64,000 bases of DNA from Actinoplanes ianthinogenes (GCF_018324205.1 NZ_AP023356.1:3551501-3615500), one strand, 5' to 3'. Counted from the stretch's first letter, positions 17,846 to 30,893 are shown. The notes: generated by a model from the letters alone, not told the origin. Translations and numbers: made by a program.

Positions 17846-19291
17846 ATGCATCGATTTCTCGCCGTAGTGGCCCTCGCCGCGACGGTCCTGTGCGCGGCGT
17901 GCACGGATGACCCGGAGAAACCCGCGCCGGCGACCGAGCCGTCGTCCGCGCCGCCCGCCGCTCCCGCCGCCGACTACGCGGCCTGGGCGGCCGGTCGCTC
18001 CACCCCGGTCGCCGACACGCTCTATCCCGAGCACGGCAACCCGAAGATCGACATTCTCGGGTACGACCTGAAGCTCGACTGGCAGCCCCCGAAGAAGCTG
18101 CTCACCGGCACCGCGACGATCCGCCTGCGCCCGGTCGCCGCAGCCACCGAGATCAGCCTCGACTTCGCGAACCTGACCGTCGACAAGGTGACCGTGGACG
18201 ACTCCTCGGCGTCTTTCACCATTGCCGAGCAGAAGCTCACCGTGCCGGCCACGCTCGTCGCCGATCAGCCCGTCACCCTGGTGGTCGACTACCACGGCAC
18301 GCCCAAGGAGGTCAGCTTCCCGTCGCACCGCGACGACGCCAAGGAGGGCGTGGGCCTGCGCCCGGCCAAGAACGGCGGCATCTGGACCATGCAGGAGCCG
18401 TGGGGCGCGATGACCTGGTACCCCGCCAACGAACTGGTCTCCGACAAGGCGCTGTACGACATCGCGGTGACCGTCCCGGCCGGCTGGGCCGCGGCGGCGA
18501 GCGGCACGCCCGGGCCGGTCGAGGGGAACACGTACCACTACACCTCGAAGGTGCCGGTGGCCGCGTACCTGACCACGCTGGCCGTGGACAAGTACAAGAA
18601 GGTGACGCAGACCGGCCCGCACGGGCTGCCGCTGACCTACTGGGTGCTGCCGAAGACCGACGACAAGCTGCTGACGTCGCTGAAGAAGTCGCCGGAGATC
18701 CTCACCTGGCTGGAGCAGAAGCTCGGCAAGTACCCGTTCGAGACGGCCGGCGCCCTGATGAACGGCTCGATCTCGGCGATGGAGACCCAGCAGATGCTGA
18801 GCATGGGCCGGTCGCTGAAGTGGGATCCGGCCTTCTTCGAGGAGACCCTGGCCCACGAGTACGCCCACCAGTGGTTCGGCGACGCGGTCACCCCGGCCAC
18901 CTGGACCGACCTGTGGCTCAACGAGGGCTTCGCGCAGTACATCCAGTTCCTGTACGAGCAGAAGGTGCAGAAGTTCAGCGACGCCCAGCTGGAGGTCTTC
19001 CTCCGCCAGCGGGACGCCGAGCTGCGCAAGAAGGTCGGCCCGCCCGGCAAGCCGAAGGCCGCCAACTTCGCCGAGAGCAACGTCTACCTCTGCGGGGCGG
19101 CGATGCTGAAGGAACTGAACGACGCGCTCGGAGACAAGAAGTTCTTCGCGCTGATGCAGGCCTGGGTGGCCGAGCACCGGGGCACCAACCAGGACCGGGC
19201 GGCCTTCATCGCCTTCGTCAGGACGAACACCGGCAAGGACTTCAGCAAGCTCATCAACGCCTGGCTGGACTCCCCGAAGACCCCGGCGTGA
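17846..19291 (+). CDS. M1-family zinc metallopeptidase lipoprotein
   Basis: 481 aa. A lipoprotein signal (VVALAATVLCAAC, Cys near 18) predicts a membrane-tethered extracytoplasmic enzyme. The M1 N-terminal β-domain (DILGYDLKLDW…TATIRLRPVA…) is followed by a catalytic domain with AMET (the GxMEN-like exopeptidase loop, near 311–314) and HEYAHQWFGD…NEGFAQY, giving HExxH near 337 and the third zinc ligand Glu near 360. At 481 aa it is much shorter than aminopeptidase N, as in other small lipoprotein M1 enzymes. No clear Shine-Dalgarno precedes ATG 17846; TAGCGT at 17834–17839 could be a −10 box giving a leaderless mRNA. Its stop lies inside a terminator shared with gatA. Confidence 0.92.
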   Translation: MHRFLAVVALAATVLCAACTDDPEKPAPATEPSSAPPAAPAADYAAWAAGRSTPVADTLYPEHGNPKIDILGYDLKLDWQPPKKLLTGTATIRLRPVAAATEISLDFANLTVDKVTVDDSSASFTIAEQKLTVPATLVADQPVTLVVDYHGTPKEVSFPSHRDDAKEGVGLRPAKNGGIWTMQEPWGAMTWYPANELVSDKALYDIAVTVPAGWAAAASGTPGPVEGNTYHYTSKVPVAAYLTTLAVDKYKKVTQTGPHGLPLTYWVLPKTDDKLLTSLKKSPEILTWLEQKLGKYPFETAGALMNGSISAMETQQMLSMGRSLKWDPAFFEETLAHEYAHQWFGDAVTPATWTDLWLNEGFAQYIQFLYEQKVQKFSDAQLEVFLRQRDAELRKKVGPPGKPKAANFAESNVYLCGAAMLKELNDALGDKKFFALMQAWVAEHRGTNQDRAAFIAFVRTNTGKDFSKLINAWLDSPKTPA

Positions 19292-19303
19292 GCCGCCGGG
19301 GTC
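19279..19303. terminator. Bidirectional hairpin terminator
   Basis: GACCCCGGCG (19279–19288), loop TGAGC, CGCCGGGGTC (19294–19303): a perfect 10-bp stem. It includes the stop codon of the M1 peptidase gene and lies 8 bp before the stop of the opposing gatA. Confidence 0.75.
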
Positions 19304-19310
19304 TCCGGAC

Positions 19311-20774
19311 TCAGAGCGCCGGCGGGGTGAACGTGCCGACCGCGGACTCCAGGGCGCCGGCGACCCGGTACATCCGGTCGTCGGCCAAGGTCGGGGCCAT
19401 GATCTGGAAGCCGACCGGCAGCCCCTCGGAGAGACCGCACGGGACCGAGATGGCCGGGCCGCCGTACAGGTTCGTCGGGATGGTGAACAGGTCGGCCAGG
19501 TACATCTGGTACGGGTCGCTGGTCCGCGAGCCGAACGGGAACGCGACGAACGGCGTGGTCGGCGAGACCAGCACGTCCACCTTCTCGAAGGCGGCCTCGA
19601 AGTCGCGGGTGATCAGCGTCCGGACCTTCTGCGCCTGACCGTAGTAGGCGTCGTAGTAGCCGCTGGACAGCGCGTACGTGCCGATGATGATCCGGCGCTT
19701 GACCTCCGGGCCGAAGCCGGCCTCGCGGGTCAGCGACATGACCTCCTCGAGCGAGTGCTGGCCGTCGTCGCCGGCGCGCAGGCCGTAGCGCACGCCGTCG
19801 AAGCGGGCCAGGTTGGACGAGCACTCGCTGGGGGCGATCAGGTAGTAGGCCGGGAGGGCGTACTGGAAGTGCGGGCAGGACACCTCGACGACCTCGGCAC
19901 CCAGCTTGACCAGCGCCTCCAGGGACTCCTTGAACGCGGCCACGACGCCCGGCTCGGAGCCGTCACCGGCGAACTCCTTGACGATGCCGAGCTTCACGCC
20001 GGTCAGGTCGCCCTGCAGGCCGCGGCGGGCGGCGGCGACCACGTCCGGCACCGGCTGCGCGATCGAGGTGGAGTCGCGCGGGTCGTGGCCGGCGATCACC
20101 GCGTGCAGCAGGGCGGTGTCCTCGACGGTGCGGGCGCACGGGCCCGGGGTGTCGAGGGACGACGAGAAGGCGATCAGGCCGTACCGGGAGGTGCCGCCGT
20201 ACGTCGGCTTGGCGCCGACCGTGCCGGTGACCGCGCCGGGCTGGCGGATCGAGCCACCGGTGTCGGTGCCGATCGCGAGCGGGGCCTCGTAGGCCGCGAG
20301 CGCCGCGGCCGAGCCGCCACCGGATCCGCCCGGGATCCGGCCCAGGTCCCACGGGTTGTTCGTCGGGCCGTACGCCGAGTACTCGGTGGACGAGCCCATC
20401 GCGAACTCGTCCATGTTGGTCTTGCCGAGGATCGGCATGCCGGCGGCCTTGAGCCGCTCGACGATGGTCGCGTCGTACGGCGGTTTCCAGCCCTCGAGGA
20501 TCTTCGACGCGGCGGTGGTCGGGATGCCCTTGGTGGTCACCACGTCCTTCACCGCGATCGGCACCCCGGCCAGCGGGCCGGTGATCTCACCGTCGTCGAC
20601 CTTTTTCGCCGCGGCGAGCGCACCCTCGCGGTCCACGTGCAGGAACGCGTGCACCCGCTCCTCGACGGCCGTGATCCGGTCGAGGTGGGCGGTGGCGACC
20701 TCGACGGCCGACACCTCACGCTTCGCGATCATCCCGCTCAGGGCGGCCGCGCTCAACTTGGTCAGGTCGCTCAC
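19311..20774 (-). CDS. gatA: Asp-tRNA(Asn)/Glu-tRNA(Gln) amidotransferase subunit A
   Basis: 487 aa, normal for GatA. Amidase-signature residues are visible: Lys in [14 protein letters not shown] (about 78), the Gly/Ser-rich stretch [20 protein letters not shown] with the cis-Ser, and the nucleophile Ser in [10 protein letters not shown] (about 175). It releases ammonia from glutamine for tRNA amidation with GatB and GatC. GTG start at 20774 with AGGAGGA 6 bases before it. gatC ends two bases upstream, so the two are one transcription and probably one translation-coupled unit. Confidence 0.97.
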   Translation of the reverse strand: MSDLTKLSAAALSGMIAKREVSAVEVATAHLDRITAVEERVHAFLHVDREGALAAAKKVDDGEITGPLAGVPIAVKDVVTTKGIPTTAASKILEGWKPPYDATIVERLKAAGMPILGKTNMDEFAMGSSTEYSAYGPTNNPWDLGRIPGGSGGGSAAALAAYEAPLAIGTDTGGSIRQPGAVTGTVGAKPTYGGTSRYGLIAFSSSLDTPGPCARTVEDTALLHAVIAGHDPRDSTSIAQPVPDVVAAARRGLQGDLTGVKLGIVKEFAGDGSEPGVVAAFKESLEALVKLGAEVVEVSCPHFQYALPAYYLIAPSECSSNLARFDGVRYGLRAGDDGQHSLEEVMSLTREAGFGPEVKRRIIIGTYALSSGYYDAYYGQAQKVRTLITRDFEAAFEKVDVLVSPTTPFVAFPFGSRTSDPYQMYLADLFTIPTNLYGGPAISVPCGLSEGLPVGFQIMAPTLADDRMYRVAGALESAVGTFTPPAL

Positions 20775-20776
20775 GG

Positions 20777-21076
20777 TCAGTCCTCCTCGTCCAGGATGCG
20801 CGGCACCCGGAACCGGCCCTCGTACGCATCCGGCGCCCCGGAGAGGGCGGCGTCCTGCGTGAGGCTCGGCTGGGGAACGTCGTCGCGGTACACGTTGGTC
20901 AGCGGCACCGAGTGCGAGGTCGGCGGAATGTCCTCCGCGGCCACCTCACCGACCCGGGCGACCGATTGCAGGATCACGTCGAGCTGCCCCGCGAATCGAT
21001 CGAGCTCCTCTTCGGTCACGGCGAGCCGCGACAGGCGCGCCAGGTGCGCTACCTCTTCGCGGGAGATGGCGGCCAT
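20777..21076 (-). CDS. gatC: Asp-tRNA(Asn)/Glu-tRNA(Gln) amidotransferase subunit C
   Basis: 99 aa from ATG 21076 (GAGGGGG upstream). Typical Gat[21 protein letters not shown] near the N-terminus, then [14 protein letters not shown] and a C-terminal PRILDEED. It stabilises GatA and bridges it to GatB. It is the first gene of gatCA. An upstream in-frame GTG/ATG extension lacks a ribosome binding site and is not used here. Confidence 0.96.
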   Translation of the reverse strand: MAAISREEVAHLARLSRLAVTEEELDRFAGQLDVILQSVARVGEVAAEDIPPTSHSVPLTNVYRDDVPQPSLTQDAALSGAPDAYEGRFRVPRILDEED

Positions 21077-21121
21077 CCTGCCCCCTCGTTCTGTTTGTGC
21101 GTCTGCCTGCAAACCCAGAGT

Positions 21122-23146
21122 CTATTTCGCCGGGATCCACGGGCCGCGAAGAACCCCGGGCCGGATCGGCCGGTACCGGGAAAGCCACTCGGCGAGCTCC
21201 GGAGCGGGCATCGGCCGGGCGTGGAACCAGCCCTGCGCGGCGTGGCAGCCGGCCGCCGCGAGCAGCCGCCAGGTCAGCTCGTCCTCCACCCCCTCGGCGA
21301 CCGCGCGCAGGCCGAGCGACTCGGCCAGCCCGATCACCGACCGGACGATCGCGGCGTCGCCCGGGTCGTCGGCCATGCCCAGCACGAACGAGCGGTCGAT
21401 CTTCACCTCGGCGAGCGGCAGCCGGCGCAGGTGCTGCAACGACGAGTACCCGGTGCCGAAGTCGTCCAGCGAGATCGCCACGCCCATCCGGTCCAGCCGG
21501 GTGATCGTGTCCAGCACCCGGTGCGGGTCGGCCATCAGCGCGCTCTCGGTGATCTCCAGCTGGAGCAGGTCCGCGGGCACCTCGTACTCCCGCAACAACT
21601 CGCCGACCCGGTCGGCGATGTCTCCGGCGTGCAGATCGCGGGCCGACACGTTGACCGCTGCCCGCAACGGCCTTCCTCCGGTACGCCAAGCCGCCAGCTG
21701 GGCCACCACCTCGTCCAGCACCCGGGCCGTGAGCAGCCGCATCACCGGCGTCGGCTCGGCCACCCGGAGCAGTTCCTCCGGCCCGACCAGGCCGCGTTTC
21801 GGGTGCCGCCAGCGCAGCAGCGCCTCCACCCCGACCACCTCGCCGGTCGCGATGGCGATCTGCGGCTGGTAGTAGAGCACTATCCCGTCGTCGGGCGGGT
21901 CGCGCCGGAGCGCCGCGCGCAGGTCGGCGAGCAGGGCGAGACGGTCCGGGGAGGTGTGCGGCGCATCCGGGCCGTGCACCGCGACCTGGTCGCCGCGCTG
22001 CTTCGCCTCGTACATCGCGGACTCGGCCTCGCGCAGCAGGGTGGCGCCGTCGCGCCGGCCGGACTGGAGCGCGATCCCGATCGAGGCGGTCAGCTCGACC
22101 GGGGTGCCGTCCAGCGGGAACGGGCGGCTCAGCGCCTCGGACAGGTGCTCGGCGATCCGGCGGGCCGAGGCGGCGCCCTCGACCCGGGTGGCGAGCACCG
22201 CGAACTCGTCGCCGCCGAGCCGGACCACCAGGTCGTGCCGGGGCACCGCGGCGGTCAGCCGGTCGGCGACCCGGGCCAGCAGGCGGTCGCCGGCGCCGTG
22301 GCCGAGCGCGTCGTTGACCGTGCGGAACCGGTCCAGGTCGAGCAGGAGCAGGGCGCGCTGCCGGTCCGGGCCGCGTTCGGACATGGTGGACTGCAGGGCG
22401 CGCCGGTTGGGCAGGCCGGTGAGCGGGTCGACCCGGGTGGCCCGCTCGGACTCGCCGGCCCAGCGGACCATCCGGTGCACGGCGTGCAGGGCCAGCAGGG
22501 CCATCGGCAGCAGGGCCGGGCTGACCCGCGCGGCGACCAGCAGGACCGGGGCGAGCAGCAGCAGGGCCGCGGTCGCCATCAGGTCCGCGCGGGCGCGGCG
22601 CCGATGACGGGTACGCCGTTCCGAGGCCCACCGCCCCACCACCGCCGCCACCGTGTAGCGCGCCGCGATCCAGGCGGCCGCCGCGGCGCAGGTCAGCGCC
22701 GCGTCCCGGAGATCGGGGCGGGGATCCATCCGCCAGGCGATCAGCCCGGCCACGATCGACGCGGCGCCCAGCCCGGCGGCGTGCTGCACGGCCAGGTGGA
22801 TCGTGCGGGGCACCGGGTGGCGCATCCGCACCCCGGCGACCGTCACGGCCACCAGCTGCACCGCCAGCGCCGGCACGAAACCCCAGGCGAGGGCGATCGC
22901 GAAGGTGAAGCAGATGGACGGCAGGATCACCCGGCTGGCCCGCCGCCCGGGCAGCGGCTGCGGCCGGGCGTCGGCGACCACGGCGAGGACCGCCATGATC
23001 CAGTACGCCGGGGGCAGCGCACGGAACGTCCCCGGTGCGGCCGCCCAGAGCGCCAGGTCGGCGGCCACGGTCAGACCCGTGGTGACGATCAGCGCACGCC
23101 GTCGCCGGGGCCCGGAGGCAGCCGTAAGCGGGCGAACGGCATCCAT
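21122..23146 (-). CDS. Membrane GGDEF-EAL protein (cyclic-di-GMP cyclase/phosphodiesterase)
   Basis: 674 aa from ATG 23146, with GGAGG 7 bases before it. About seven hydrophobic segments fill residues 12–235, with no obvious PAS domain. GGDEF (RLGGDEFAVLAT) is near 310. The EAL domain has the full set of usual residues (GVEALLRWRHP near 439, VNVS, EITES, DDFGTGYSS, VKIDRSF, AEGVE, QGW), so both domains look competent. It is a second c-di-GMP enzyme in the window, unlike the first in having a canonical VKID. It sits between ligA and gatC on the same strand, with 134 bp to ligA, so is probably transcribed on its own. Confidence 0.92.
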   Translation of the reverse strand: MDAVRPLTAASGPRRRRALIVTTGLTVAADLALWAAAPGTFRALPPAYWIMAVLAVVADARPQPLPGRRASRVILPSICFTFAIALAWGFVPALAVQLVAVTVAGVRMRHPVPRTIHLAVQHAAGLGAASIVAGLIAWRMDPRPDLRDAALTCAAAAAWIAARYTVAAVVGRWASERRTRHRRRARADLMATAALLLLAPVLLVAARVSPALLPMALLALHAVHRMVRWAGESERATRVDPLTGLPNRRALQSTMSERGPDRQRALLLLDLDRFRTVNDALGHGAGDRLLARVADRLTAAVPRHDLVVRLGGDEFAVLATRVEGAASARRIAEHLSEALSRPFPLDGTPVELTASIGIALQSGRRDGATLLREAESAMYEAKQRGDQVAVHGPDAPHTSPDRLALLADLRAALRRDPPDDGIVLYYQPQIAIATGEVVGVEALLRWRHPKRGLVGPEELLRVAEPTPVMRLLTARVLDEVVAQLAAWRTGGRPLRAAVNVSARDLHAGDIADRVGELLREYEVPADLLQLEITESALMADPHRVLDTITRLDRMGVAISLDDFGTGYSSLQHLRRLPLAEVKIDRSFVLGMADDPGDAAIVRSVIGLAESLGLRAVAEGVEDELTWRLLAAAGCHAAQGWFHARPMPAPELAEWLSRYRPIRPGVLRGPWIPAK

Positions 23147-23280
23147 GCGACCTCCACGACTGGCCTCGATCACCGATCGCCTACACCATAGATCCACATG
23201 GTGCGAATGCCGTGAAACCGCTTACCCGTTATTGAAACGGCATAAGATACCAACCCCCCATTTCACCCATTCGGGGGAGG

Positions 23281-25632
<2,352 letters not shown>

Positions 25633-26628
25633 TCACACCTCGGAGATCCGGCGACCCGCCTCGTGACACGCCTTCAGCAGCGCTCGCACGTAACCCGGAG
25701 TCGCCCCGGCGAGCCCACAGGCCGGCGTGACGACGACCTGCCGGGGCAGCCGCGCGGCCGGGAAACCGAGGCGCTGCCAGAGCTTCTGCACCCGCTCCGC
25801 GATCTGCTTGGACTCGGGCCGCTTGCCGCCCACCGGCCGGGTCGGCGCGGCGCCGACGAACAGGCCCAGGTCCGCCTCGATCGCCTCGCCGATCGGGTCC
25901 AGGTCCTTGATCAGCGAGAGGTCGAAGGCCGCGGCGGCGGCTTTGGCGTCCCGGATCACCTGGAGCGGCAGGTCCGGCGCGCAGCAGTGCACCACGACCG
26001 GGGCGCCGACCGCCTCGGTCACGGTCCGCAGCCGGGCCGCGGCGTCCGGCCCGTCCACCGCCTTGTACGCGCTCAGCCCGCTCTCGGTCGGCACCTGCCC
26101 GGCCAGCACGGCCGGCAGCGACGGCTCGTCCAGCTGCAACAGCACGGTCGCGCCGGGCAGCCGTTTGCGCACGTCGGCGACGTGCCGGTGCAGCCCCTCG
26201 GCGAGCGAGTCGGTGAGGTCCCGGACCGCGCCCGGGTCGCGCAGCAGCCGCCCGCCGATCGGCAGGTCGATCGAGGCCGCCAGGGTCCACGGCCCGGCCG
26301 CCTGGATCTTGACGGTGCCGGTGAAGCCGTCGCCCTGCTCGGTGAGCTGGTCGAGGTCACGTTCCAGCAGGTCGGCCGTACGCCGCAGGTCCTTGCCCGG
26401 CCGACCGGCCACCTGCCAGCGGCCGGCGTAGAGCTGAACCGGCAGCTCGACCAGGAACCCGGCGCCGCGGCCGATGATGTCCGCCCCCGGGCCGCGCTCC
26501 GGCAGCTCCGGGAGGTGGGGCAGATCGGGCAGCTCGCCGAAGACGATCCGCTGGGCCTCGGCGATGTCGGTGCCGGGCAGCGAGCCGATACCGCTGGCCG
26601 CCCCGGCCGGCCAGGGGAAGTCAGGCAT
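25633..26628 (-). CDS. Cobalamin-independent methionine synthase-like protein
   Basis: 331 aa, matching the short C-terminal (MetE-like) half only. Motifs: GIGSLPGTD near the start, [23 protein letters not shown] (His and Cys of the zinc site) and [11 protein letters not shown] (final Cys ligand). It may transfer a methyl group to a thiol such as homocysteine, but full-length MetE has an extra N-terminal domain that is absent, so substrate and donor are uncertain. Its ATG overlaps the end of mnmA by 8 bp, so the two are co-translated. Actinobacteria often keep this gene between mnmA and ligA. Confidence 0.85.
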   Translation of the reverse strand: MPDFPWPAGAASGIGSLPGTDIAEAQRIVFGELPDLPHLPELPERGPGADIIGRGAGFLVELPVQLYAGRWQVAGRPGKDLRRTADLLERDLDQLTEQGDGFTGTVKIQAAGPWTLAASIDLPIGGRLLRDPGAVRDLTDSLAEGLHRHVADVRKRLPGATVLLQLDEPSLPAVLAGQVPTESGLSAYKAVDGPDAAARLRTVTEAVGAPVVVHCCAPDLPLQVIRDAKAAAAAFDLSLIKDLDPIGEAIEADLGLFVGAAPTRPVGGKRPESKQIAERVQKLWQRLGFPAARLPRQVVVTPACGLAGATPGYVRALLKACHEAGRRISEV

Positions 26629-27709
26629 GGGCCGACGCCCGGGTGCCGGCGGTGATGGTGGCCGAGCCGAGCACGATGTCGCCGTCCGGATCCGGCTTGT
26701 AGGCGACGATGGCCTGCCCCGGAGCGACGCCGCGGGCCGGAGTCTCCAGGATCGCGGTCAAGCCCGAGGACGACACCGTCACGGACGCCGGCACCACCTC
26801 GCCGTGCGCCCGGAGCTGAACCTCGCAACGGACATCTGCCGCATCCTCGTGCCAGATCGGCCGAGCCGCCTCCACCGTGTCCACCTCGAGGTCCTCGCGC
26901 GGGCCCACCGTCACCGTATTCGTCACGGGAGTGATGGAAAGCACGTAGCGCGGACGGCCGTCGGCGGCCGGAACTCGCAGGTCAAGCCCCTTCCGCTGAC
27001 CGATGGTGAACCCGTAGGCCCCGTTGTGGGTCCCCAGTTTCGCCCCGGTCCGCCCGTCCACGATGTCACCGGGCGCCGACCCGAGCCGCCCCTGGAGGAA
27101 CCCCCGGGTGTCACCGTCGGCGATGAAGCAGATGTCGTGCGAGTCGGGCTTGTCCGCGACGGCCAGGCCCCGGGCGGCGGCCTCGGCGCGCACCCGCTCC
27201 TTCGTCCAGTCGCCGAGCGGGAACATCGCCCGGTCCAGCTGCTCGCGGGTCAGCACGGCCAGCACATAGGACTGGTCCTTGGCCAGGTCGACGCTGCGGC
27301 GCAGCAACCCGTCGGCGCCGAGCCGGGCGTGGTGCCCGGTGACCACCGCGTCGAACCCGAGAGCCACCGCCCGGTCCAGCACCGCGGCGAACTTGATCTT
27401 CTCGTTGCAGCGCAGGCACGGGTTCGGCGTGCGGCCGGCCGCGTACTCCTCGACGAAGTCGTCGACCACACTCTCGTGGAACTCGTCGGCCATGTCCCAC
27501 ACGTAGAACGGGATGCCGATCACGTCGGCGGCGCGCCGCGCGTCCCGCGAGTCCTCCAGCGTGCAGCACCCGCGGGCGCCGGTGCGGTAGGTCTGTGGAT
27601 TACGGGCCAGCGCCAGGTGCACACCGGTGACGTCGTGCCCGGCCTCCTTGGCCCGGGCGGCGGCGACCGCGGAGTCGACACCACCGGACATGGCCGCAAG
27701 AACTCGCAT
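26621..27709 (-). CDS. mnmA: tRNA 2-thiouridylase MnmA
   Basis: 362 aa, normal length. ATP-pyrophosphatase loop [11 protein letters not shown] at residues 7–17, catalytic Cys in [16 protein letters not shown] (about 100), second Cys in [13 protein letters not shown] (about 197). It thiolates U34 of Lys, Glu and Gln tRNAs, taking persulfide sulfur from a cysteine desulfurase. The cysteine desulfurase gene lies 9 bp upstream, which gives the sulfur donor directly. RBS GGGGGC precedes the ATG. Confidence 0.97.
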   Translation of the reverse strand: MRVLAAMSGGVDSAVAAARAKEAGHDVTGVHLALARNPQTYRTGARGCCTLEDSRDARRAADVIGIPFYVWDMADEFHESVVDDFVEEYAAGRTPNPCLRCNEKIKFAAVLDRAVALGFDAVVTGHHARLGADGLLRRSVDLAKDQSYVLAVLTREQLDRAMFPLGDWTKERVRAEAAARGLAVADKPDSHDICFIADGDTRGFLQGRLGSAPGDIVDGRTGAKLGTHNGAYGFTIGQRKGLDLRVPAADGRPRYVLSITPVTNTVTVGPREDLEVDTVEAARPIWHEDAADVRCEVQLRAHGEVVPASVTVSSSGLTAILETPARGVAPGQAIVAYKPDPDGDIVLGSATITAGTRASAHA

Positions 27710-27718
27710 GCCCCCAGC

Positions 27719-28894
27719 CTATCTGGGGGTCTTCCAGGCACCGGCCCGGCGGGCGCGCTCGACCGCGCCGGGCAGCGCGCCGAGCAGCGCGTCCAGGTCC
27801 GCCTCGGTGCTGTCGTGGCCGAGCGAGAAGCGCAGCGACGAGCGCGCCCGGGCGTCGTCCGCGCCCATCGCCAGCAGCACGTGGCTGGGCTGCGCCACCC
27901 CGGCCGAGCAGGCCGAGCCGGTCGAGCAGTAGATCCCCTGCGCGTCCAGGAGCAGCAGCAGGGCGTCACCCTCGCAGCCGGGGAAGGAGAAGTGCGCGTT
28001 GCCGGGCAGCCGGTGGTCCGGATCACCGTTGTAGATCGCGTCCGGGATCGCCGCGAGCACCCGCCGGACCAGCTCGTCGCGCAGCGCCGCGACCCGGTCC
28101 GCGTACTCCAGCCGGGCCCGCACGGTCGTCTCGACCGCGACCGCGAACGCCACCACGCCCGGGGTGTCCAGCGTCCCGGACCGCACGTCGCGCTCCTGCC
28201 CGCCGCCGTGCAGCAGGGGGGTGCAGGCCACGTCGCGGCCCAGCACCAGCGCGCCGACACCGACCGGGCCGCCCAGCTTGTGCCCGGTCAGGGTGAGCGC
28301 GGCCACGCCGCTGTCCGCGAAGTCGACCGGCACCTGCCCGACCGCCTGCACCGCGTCGGTGTGGAACGGGATGCCCGCGCCCGCCGCGATCGCGGCCAGC
28401 TCGGCGACCGGCTGCACCGTGCCCACCTCGTTGTTCGCCCACTGCACACTGACCACGGCGATCTCCTCGCCGTGCGCGCGCACCAGCTCGGCGAACCCGG
28501 CCGCATCGACCCGGCCGGCGCCGTCCACCGGCAGATACGCCACCTCGGCGCCCTCGTGCCGCCCCAGCCAGTCGACCGCGTCCAGCACCGCGTGATGCTC
28601 CACCGCCGAGGCCACCACCCGGCGCAGCGCCGGGTCGGCGTCCCGGCGGGCCCAGAAGACGCCCTTGGTGGCCAGGTTGTCCGCCTCGGTCCCGCCGCCG
28701 GTGAAGACCACCTCGGAGGGCCGGGCGCCGATCACCGCGGCGATCCGCTCGCGGGACTCCTCGACCATCCGGCGGGCGCCACGACCGGCCGCGTGCAGGG
28801 AGGACGGGTTGCCGATCTCCCGGGCCGCGGCCGCGTAGGCGTCCAGCGCGGCGGAGAGCATCGGCGTGGTCGCCGCGTGATCGAGGTAGGCCAT
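27719..28894 (-). CDS. Cysteine desulfurase (IscS/NifS family)
   Basis: 391 aa from ATG 28894. PLP enzyme: N-terminus [16 protein letters not shown]-binding Lys in [11 protein letters not shown], catalytic Cys in [15 protein letters not shown] (about 326). It releases sulfur from L-cysteine as a persulfide. Its position just before mnmA suggests it feeds tRNA thiolation. The in-frame extension upstream of 28894 is less likely because the family starts at [12 protein letters not shown] is weak (GTGGGA); TAGAGT 7 bases before the ATG could be a −10 box of a near-leaderless mRNA. Confidence 0.95.
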   Translation of the reverse strand: MAYLDHAATTPMLSAALDAYAAAAREIGNPSSLHAAGRGARRMVEESRERIAAVIGARPSEVVFTGGGTEADNLATKGVFWARRDADPALRRVVASAVEHHAVLDAVDWLGRHEGAEVAYLPVDGAGRVDAAGFAELVRAHGEEIAVVSVQWANNEVGTVQPVAELAAIAAGAGIPFHTDAVQAVGQVPVDFADSGVAALTLTGHKLGGPVGVGALVLGRDVACTPLLHGGGQERDVRSGTLDTPGVVAFAVAVETTVRARLEYADRVAALRDELVRRVLAAIPDAIYNGDPDHRLPGNAHFSFPGCEGDALLLLLDAQGIYCSTGSACSAGVAQPSHVLLAMGADDARARSSLRFSLGHDSTEADLDALLGALPGAVERARRAGAWKTPR

Positions 28895-29124
28895 TTTTCC
28901 CACTCTAGAATGTGCTGCTCGAAACAAGCATCCACGCCCACCCCGCGAGCACCATCAAGATCTTCATTTACGCGCGTCCGCTCGGGTACGGATCGCACGC
29001 TCCCGCGCGGGCCGGGCACGGCGATCTGGCCGCTGGCGCGTCCATAACGATCGCCGCACCCTTCATTCTCCGCGGGTGGTCACCGAAACCCGCGCGCGGC
29101 CCCGGGCGTACCGAAAAACGCCGA

Positions 29125-29152
29125 ACGGCCCGGCGGAGAACCGCCGGGCCGT
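29125..29152 (-). terminator. Hairpin terminator after etfA
   Basis: ACGGCCCGGCGG (29125–29136), loop AGAA, CCGCCGGGCCGT (29141–29152): a perfect 12-bp stem, 14 bp past the etfA stop. The remaining gap to 28895 shows nothing else clear. Confidence 0.8.
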
Positions 29153-29166
29153 GACCAGGGACTGCC

Positions 29167-30099
29167 TTACTTGCGCTTGCGGATCTCGTCCGCGGCCTGC
29201 GGGACGACCTTGAACAGGTCGCCGACCACGCCGAAGTCGGCGAGCTCGAAGATCGGGGCCTCGGGGTCCTTGTTGACCGCGACGATCGTCTTCGAGGTCT
29301 GCATGCCGGCCCGGTGCTGGATCGCGCCGGAGATGCCGAGCGCGACGTAGAGCTGCGGGGAGACGGTCTTGCCGGTCTGGCCGACCTGGAACTGGTGCGG
29401 GTAGTAGCCCGAGTCGACCGCCGCGCGGGACGCGCCGACCGCGCCGCCGAGCAGGTCGGCGAGCTCCTCGACCAGCTTGAAGTTGTCGGCGTTGCCGACG
29501 CCGCGGCCACCGGAGACGACGATGCCGGCCTCGGTGAGCTCGGGACGCGAGCCCTTCTGCTCGGCGACCCGCTGCGTGACGGTGGCCAGCTTGTCCGAGT
29601 CGCTGACCGCGACGGTGAGCGCCTCGACGGCCGGAGTGGCCGGCGCGGCGACCGGGGTGGTCGAGTTCGGCCGGATGGTGACGATCGGCAGGCCCTTGGT
29701 GACCTTGGACTTGACGATCGTGGAGCCGGCGAAGACGACCTGGGTGGCGGTGCCGTCGGCGGCCAGGTCGACCGCGTCGGTCAGCAGGCCGTTGTCCAGC
29801 TTGACCGCCAGACGACCGGCGATCTCCTTGCCCTCCTGGGTGGAGGCGAGCAGCACGGCGGCGGGCTGCACGTTCTTGACCAGCTCGGCGATCGCGGTGG
29901 CCTTGGGGGCGGCCCCGTGGTCCTCCACGTCCGCGCCGGACGCGGTGTAGATCTTCGCCGCACCGAACTCGGCGAGCTTGGCCTGGTCGGCCTCGCCGAA
30001 CACGACGGCGGACACCTCGCCGAGCCCGCGAGCGATGGTCAGCATCTCGAGCGTGACCTTCTTGACGCCGGCCTCGACGACAACGAGTACTTCAGCCAT
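29167..30099 (-). CDS. etfA: Electron transfer flavoprotein alpha subunit
   Basis: 310 aa from ATG 30099 (AAGGGG upstream). N-terminal [20 protein letters not shown]; the FAD-binding C-terminal part contains [53 protein letters not shown] and [20 protein letters not shown]. With EtfB it collects electrons from acyl-CoA and related dehydrogenases and passes them to a quinone reductase. It is 14 bp behind etfB. Confidence 0.97.
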   Translation of the reverse strand: MAEVLVVVEAGVKKVTLEMLTIARGLGEVSAVVFGEADQAKLAEFGAAKIYTASGADVEDHGAAPKATAIAELVKNVQPAAVLLASTQEGKEIAGRLAVKLDNGLLTDAVDLAADGTATQVVFAGSTIVKSKVTKGLPIVTIRPNSTTPVAAPATPAVEALTVAVSDSDKLATVTQRVAEQKGSRPELTEAGIVVSGGRGVGNADNFKLVEELADLLGGAVGASRAAVDSGYYPHQFQVGQTGKTVSPQLYVALGISGAIQHRAGMQTSKTIVAVNKDPEAPIFELADFGVVGDLFKVVPQAADEIRKRK

Positions 30100-30113
30100 G
30101 ACGAGACCCCTTC

Positions 30114-30893
30114 TCAGACGAACTTCTCGGTGGCGAGGTACGCGACGAGCTGCTCGCCGCCGGTGCCCTCGTCGGTGACCTTCGCGCCGCCGGAGCGGGC
30201 CGGACGCTTCGACCACTCGAGCACGGCGCTGGTGGCGCCGGCCGAGCCGACCTCGTCGGCGGAGACGCCGAGGTCGGCCAGGGACAGGCTCTCCAGCGGC
30301 TTCTTCTTGGCGGCCATGATGCCCTTGAAGGACGGGTACCGCGGCTCGTTGATGGTGTCCCAGACGCTGACGATCGCCGGGGTCGCGGCGGTGACCACCT
30401 CGTAGCCCTCGTCGGTCTGCCGCTCGATGGTCAGCTGCGCGCCGTCCACGGTGAGCTTGCGCGCGCCGGTCAGCGCGGCCACGCCGAGGCGCTCGGCCAG
30501 CATGTGCGGGACGACCTGCACGCGGCCGTCGGTGGACTCGGCGCCACACAGGATCAGGTCGGCGTTCAGCCGGCCGAGGGCGGCGGCGAGCACCTTGGAG
30601 GTGGCCACCGCGCAGGAGCCGTGCAGGGCGTCGTCCTGCACGTGGACGGCCTTGTCGGGGCCCATGGAGAGCGCCTTGCGGATCGACTCGGTCGCGCCGG
30701 ACGGGCCGACCGTCAGCACGGTCACCTCGCCGCCGTGCGCCTCCTTGATCTTCAACGCCTCCTCGATGGCGTACTCGTCCATCTCGTTGATGACGTTGCT
30801 CGCCGAGCCACGCTCGACGGTGTTGTCGCTCGCGCTCAGGGTGCGCTCGGCACCGGAGTCGGGCACCTGCTTCACCAGTACGACGATGTTCAT
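30114..30893 (-). CDS. etfB: Electron transfer flavoprotein beta subunit
   Basis: 259 aa. MNIVVLVKQVPDSGAERTLS, NVINEMDEYAIEEALKIKEA and the AMP-binding stretch DLILCGAESTDGRVQVVPHM are typical of EtfB. Forms the heterodimer with EtfA. RBS AGGAGGG is 11 bases before the ATG. Promoter probably in the gap 30894–31063. Confidence 0.97.
   Translation of the reverse strand: MNIVVLVKQVPDSGAERTLSASDNTVERGSASNVINEMDEYAIEEALKIKEAHGGEVTVLTVGPSGATESIRKALSMGPDKAVHVQDDALHGSCAVATSKVLAAALGRLNADLILCGAESTDGRVQVVPHMLAERLGVAALTGARKLTVDGAQLTIERQTDEGYEVVTAATPAIVSVWDTINEPRYPSFKGIMAAKKKPLESLSLADLGVSADEVGSAGATSAVLEWSKRPARSGGAKVTDEGTGGEQLVAYLATEKFV

Noticed and set aside
28912-29154. 80-codon open frame in the cysteine desulfurase–etfA gap
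   Set aside because: No RBS, no recognisable motif, and it covers the terminator hairpin.
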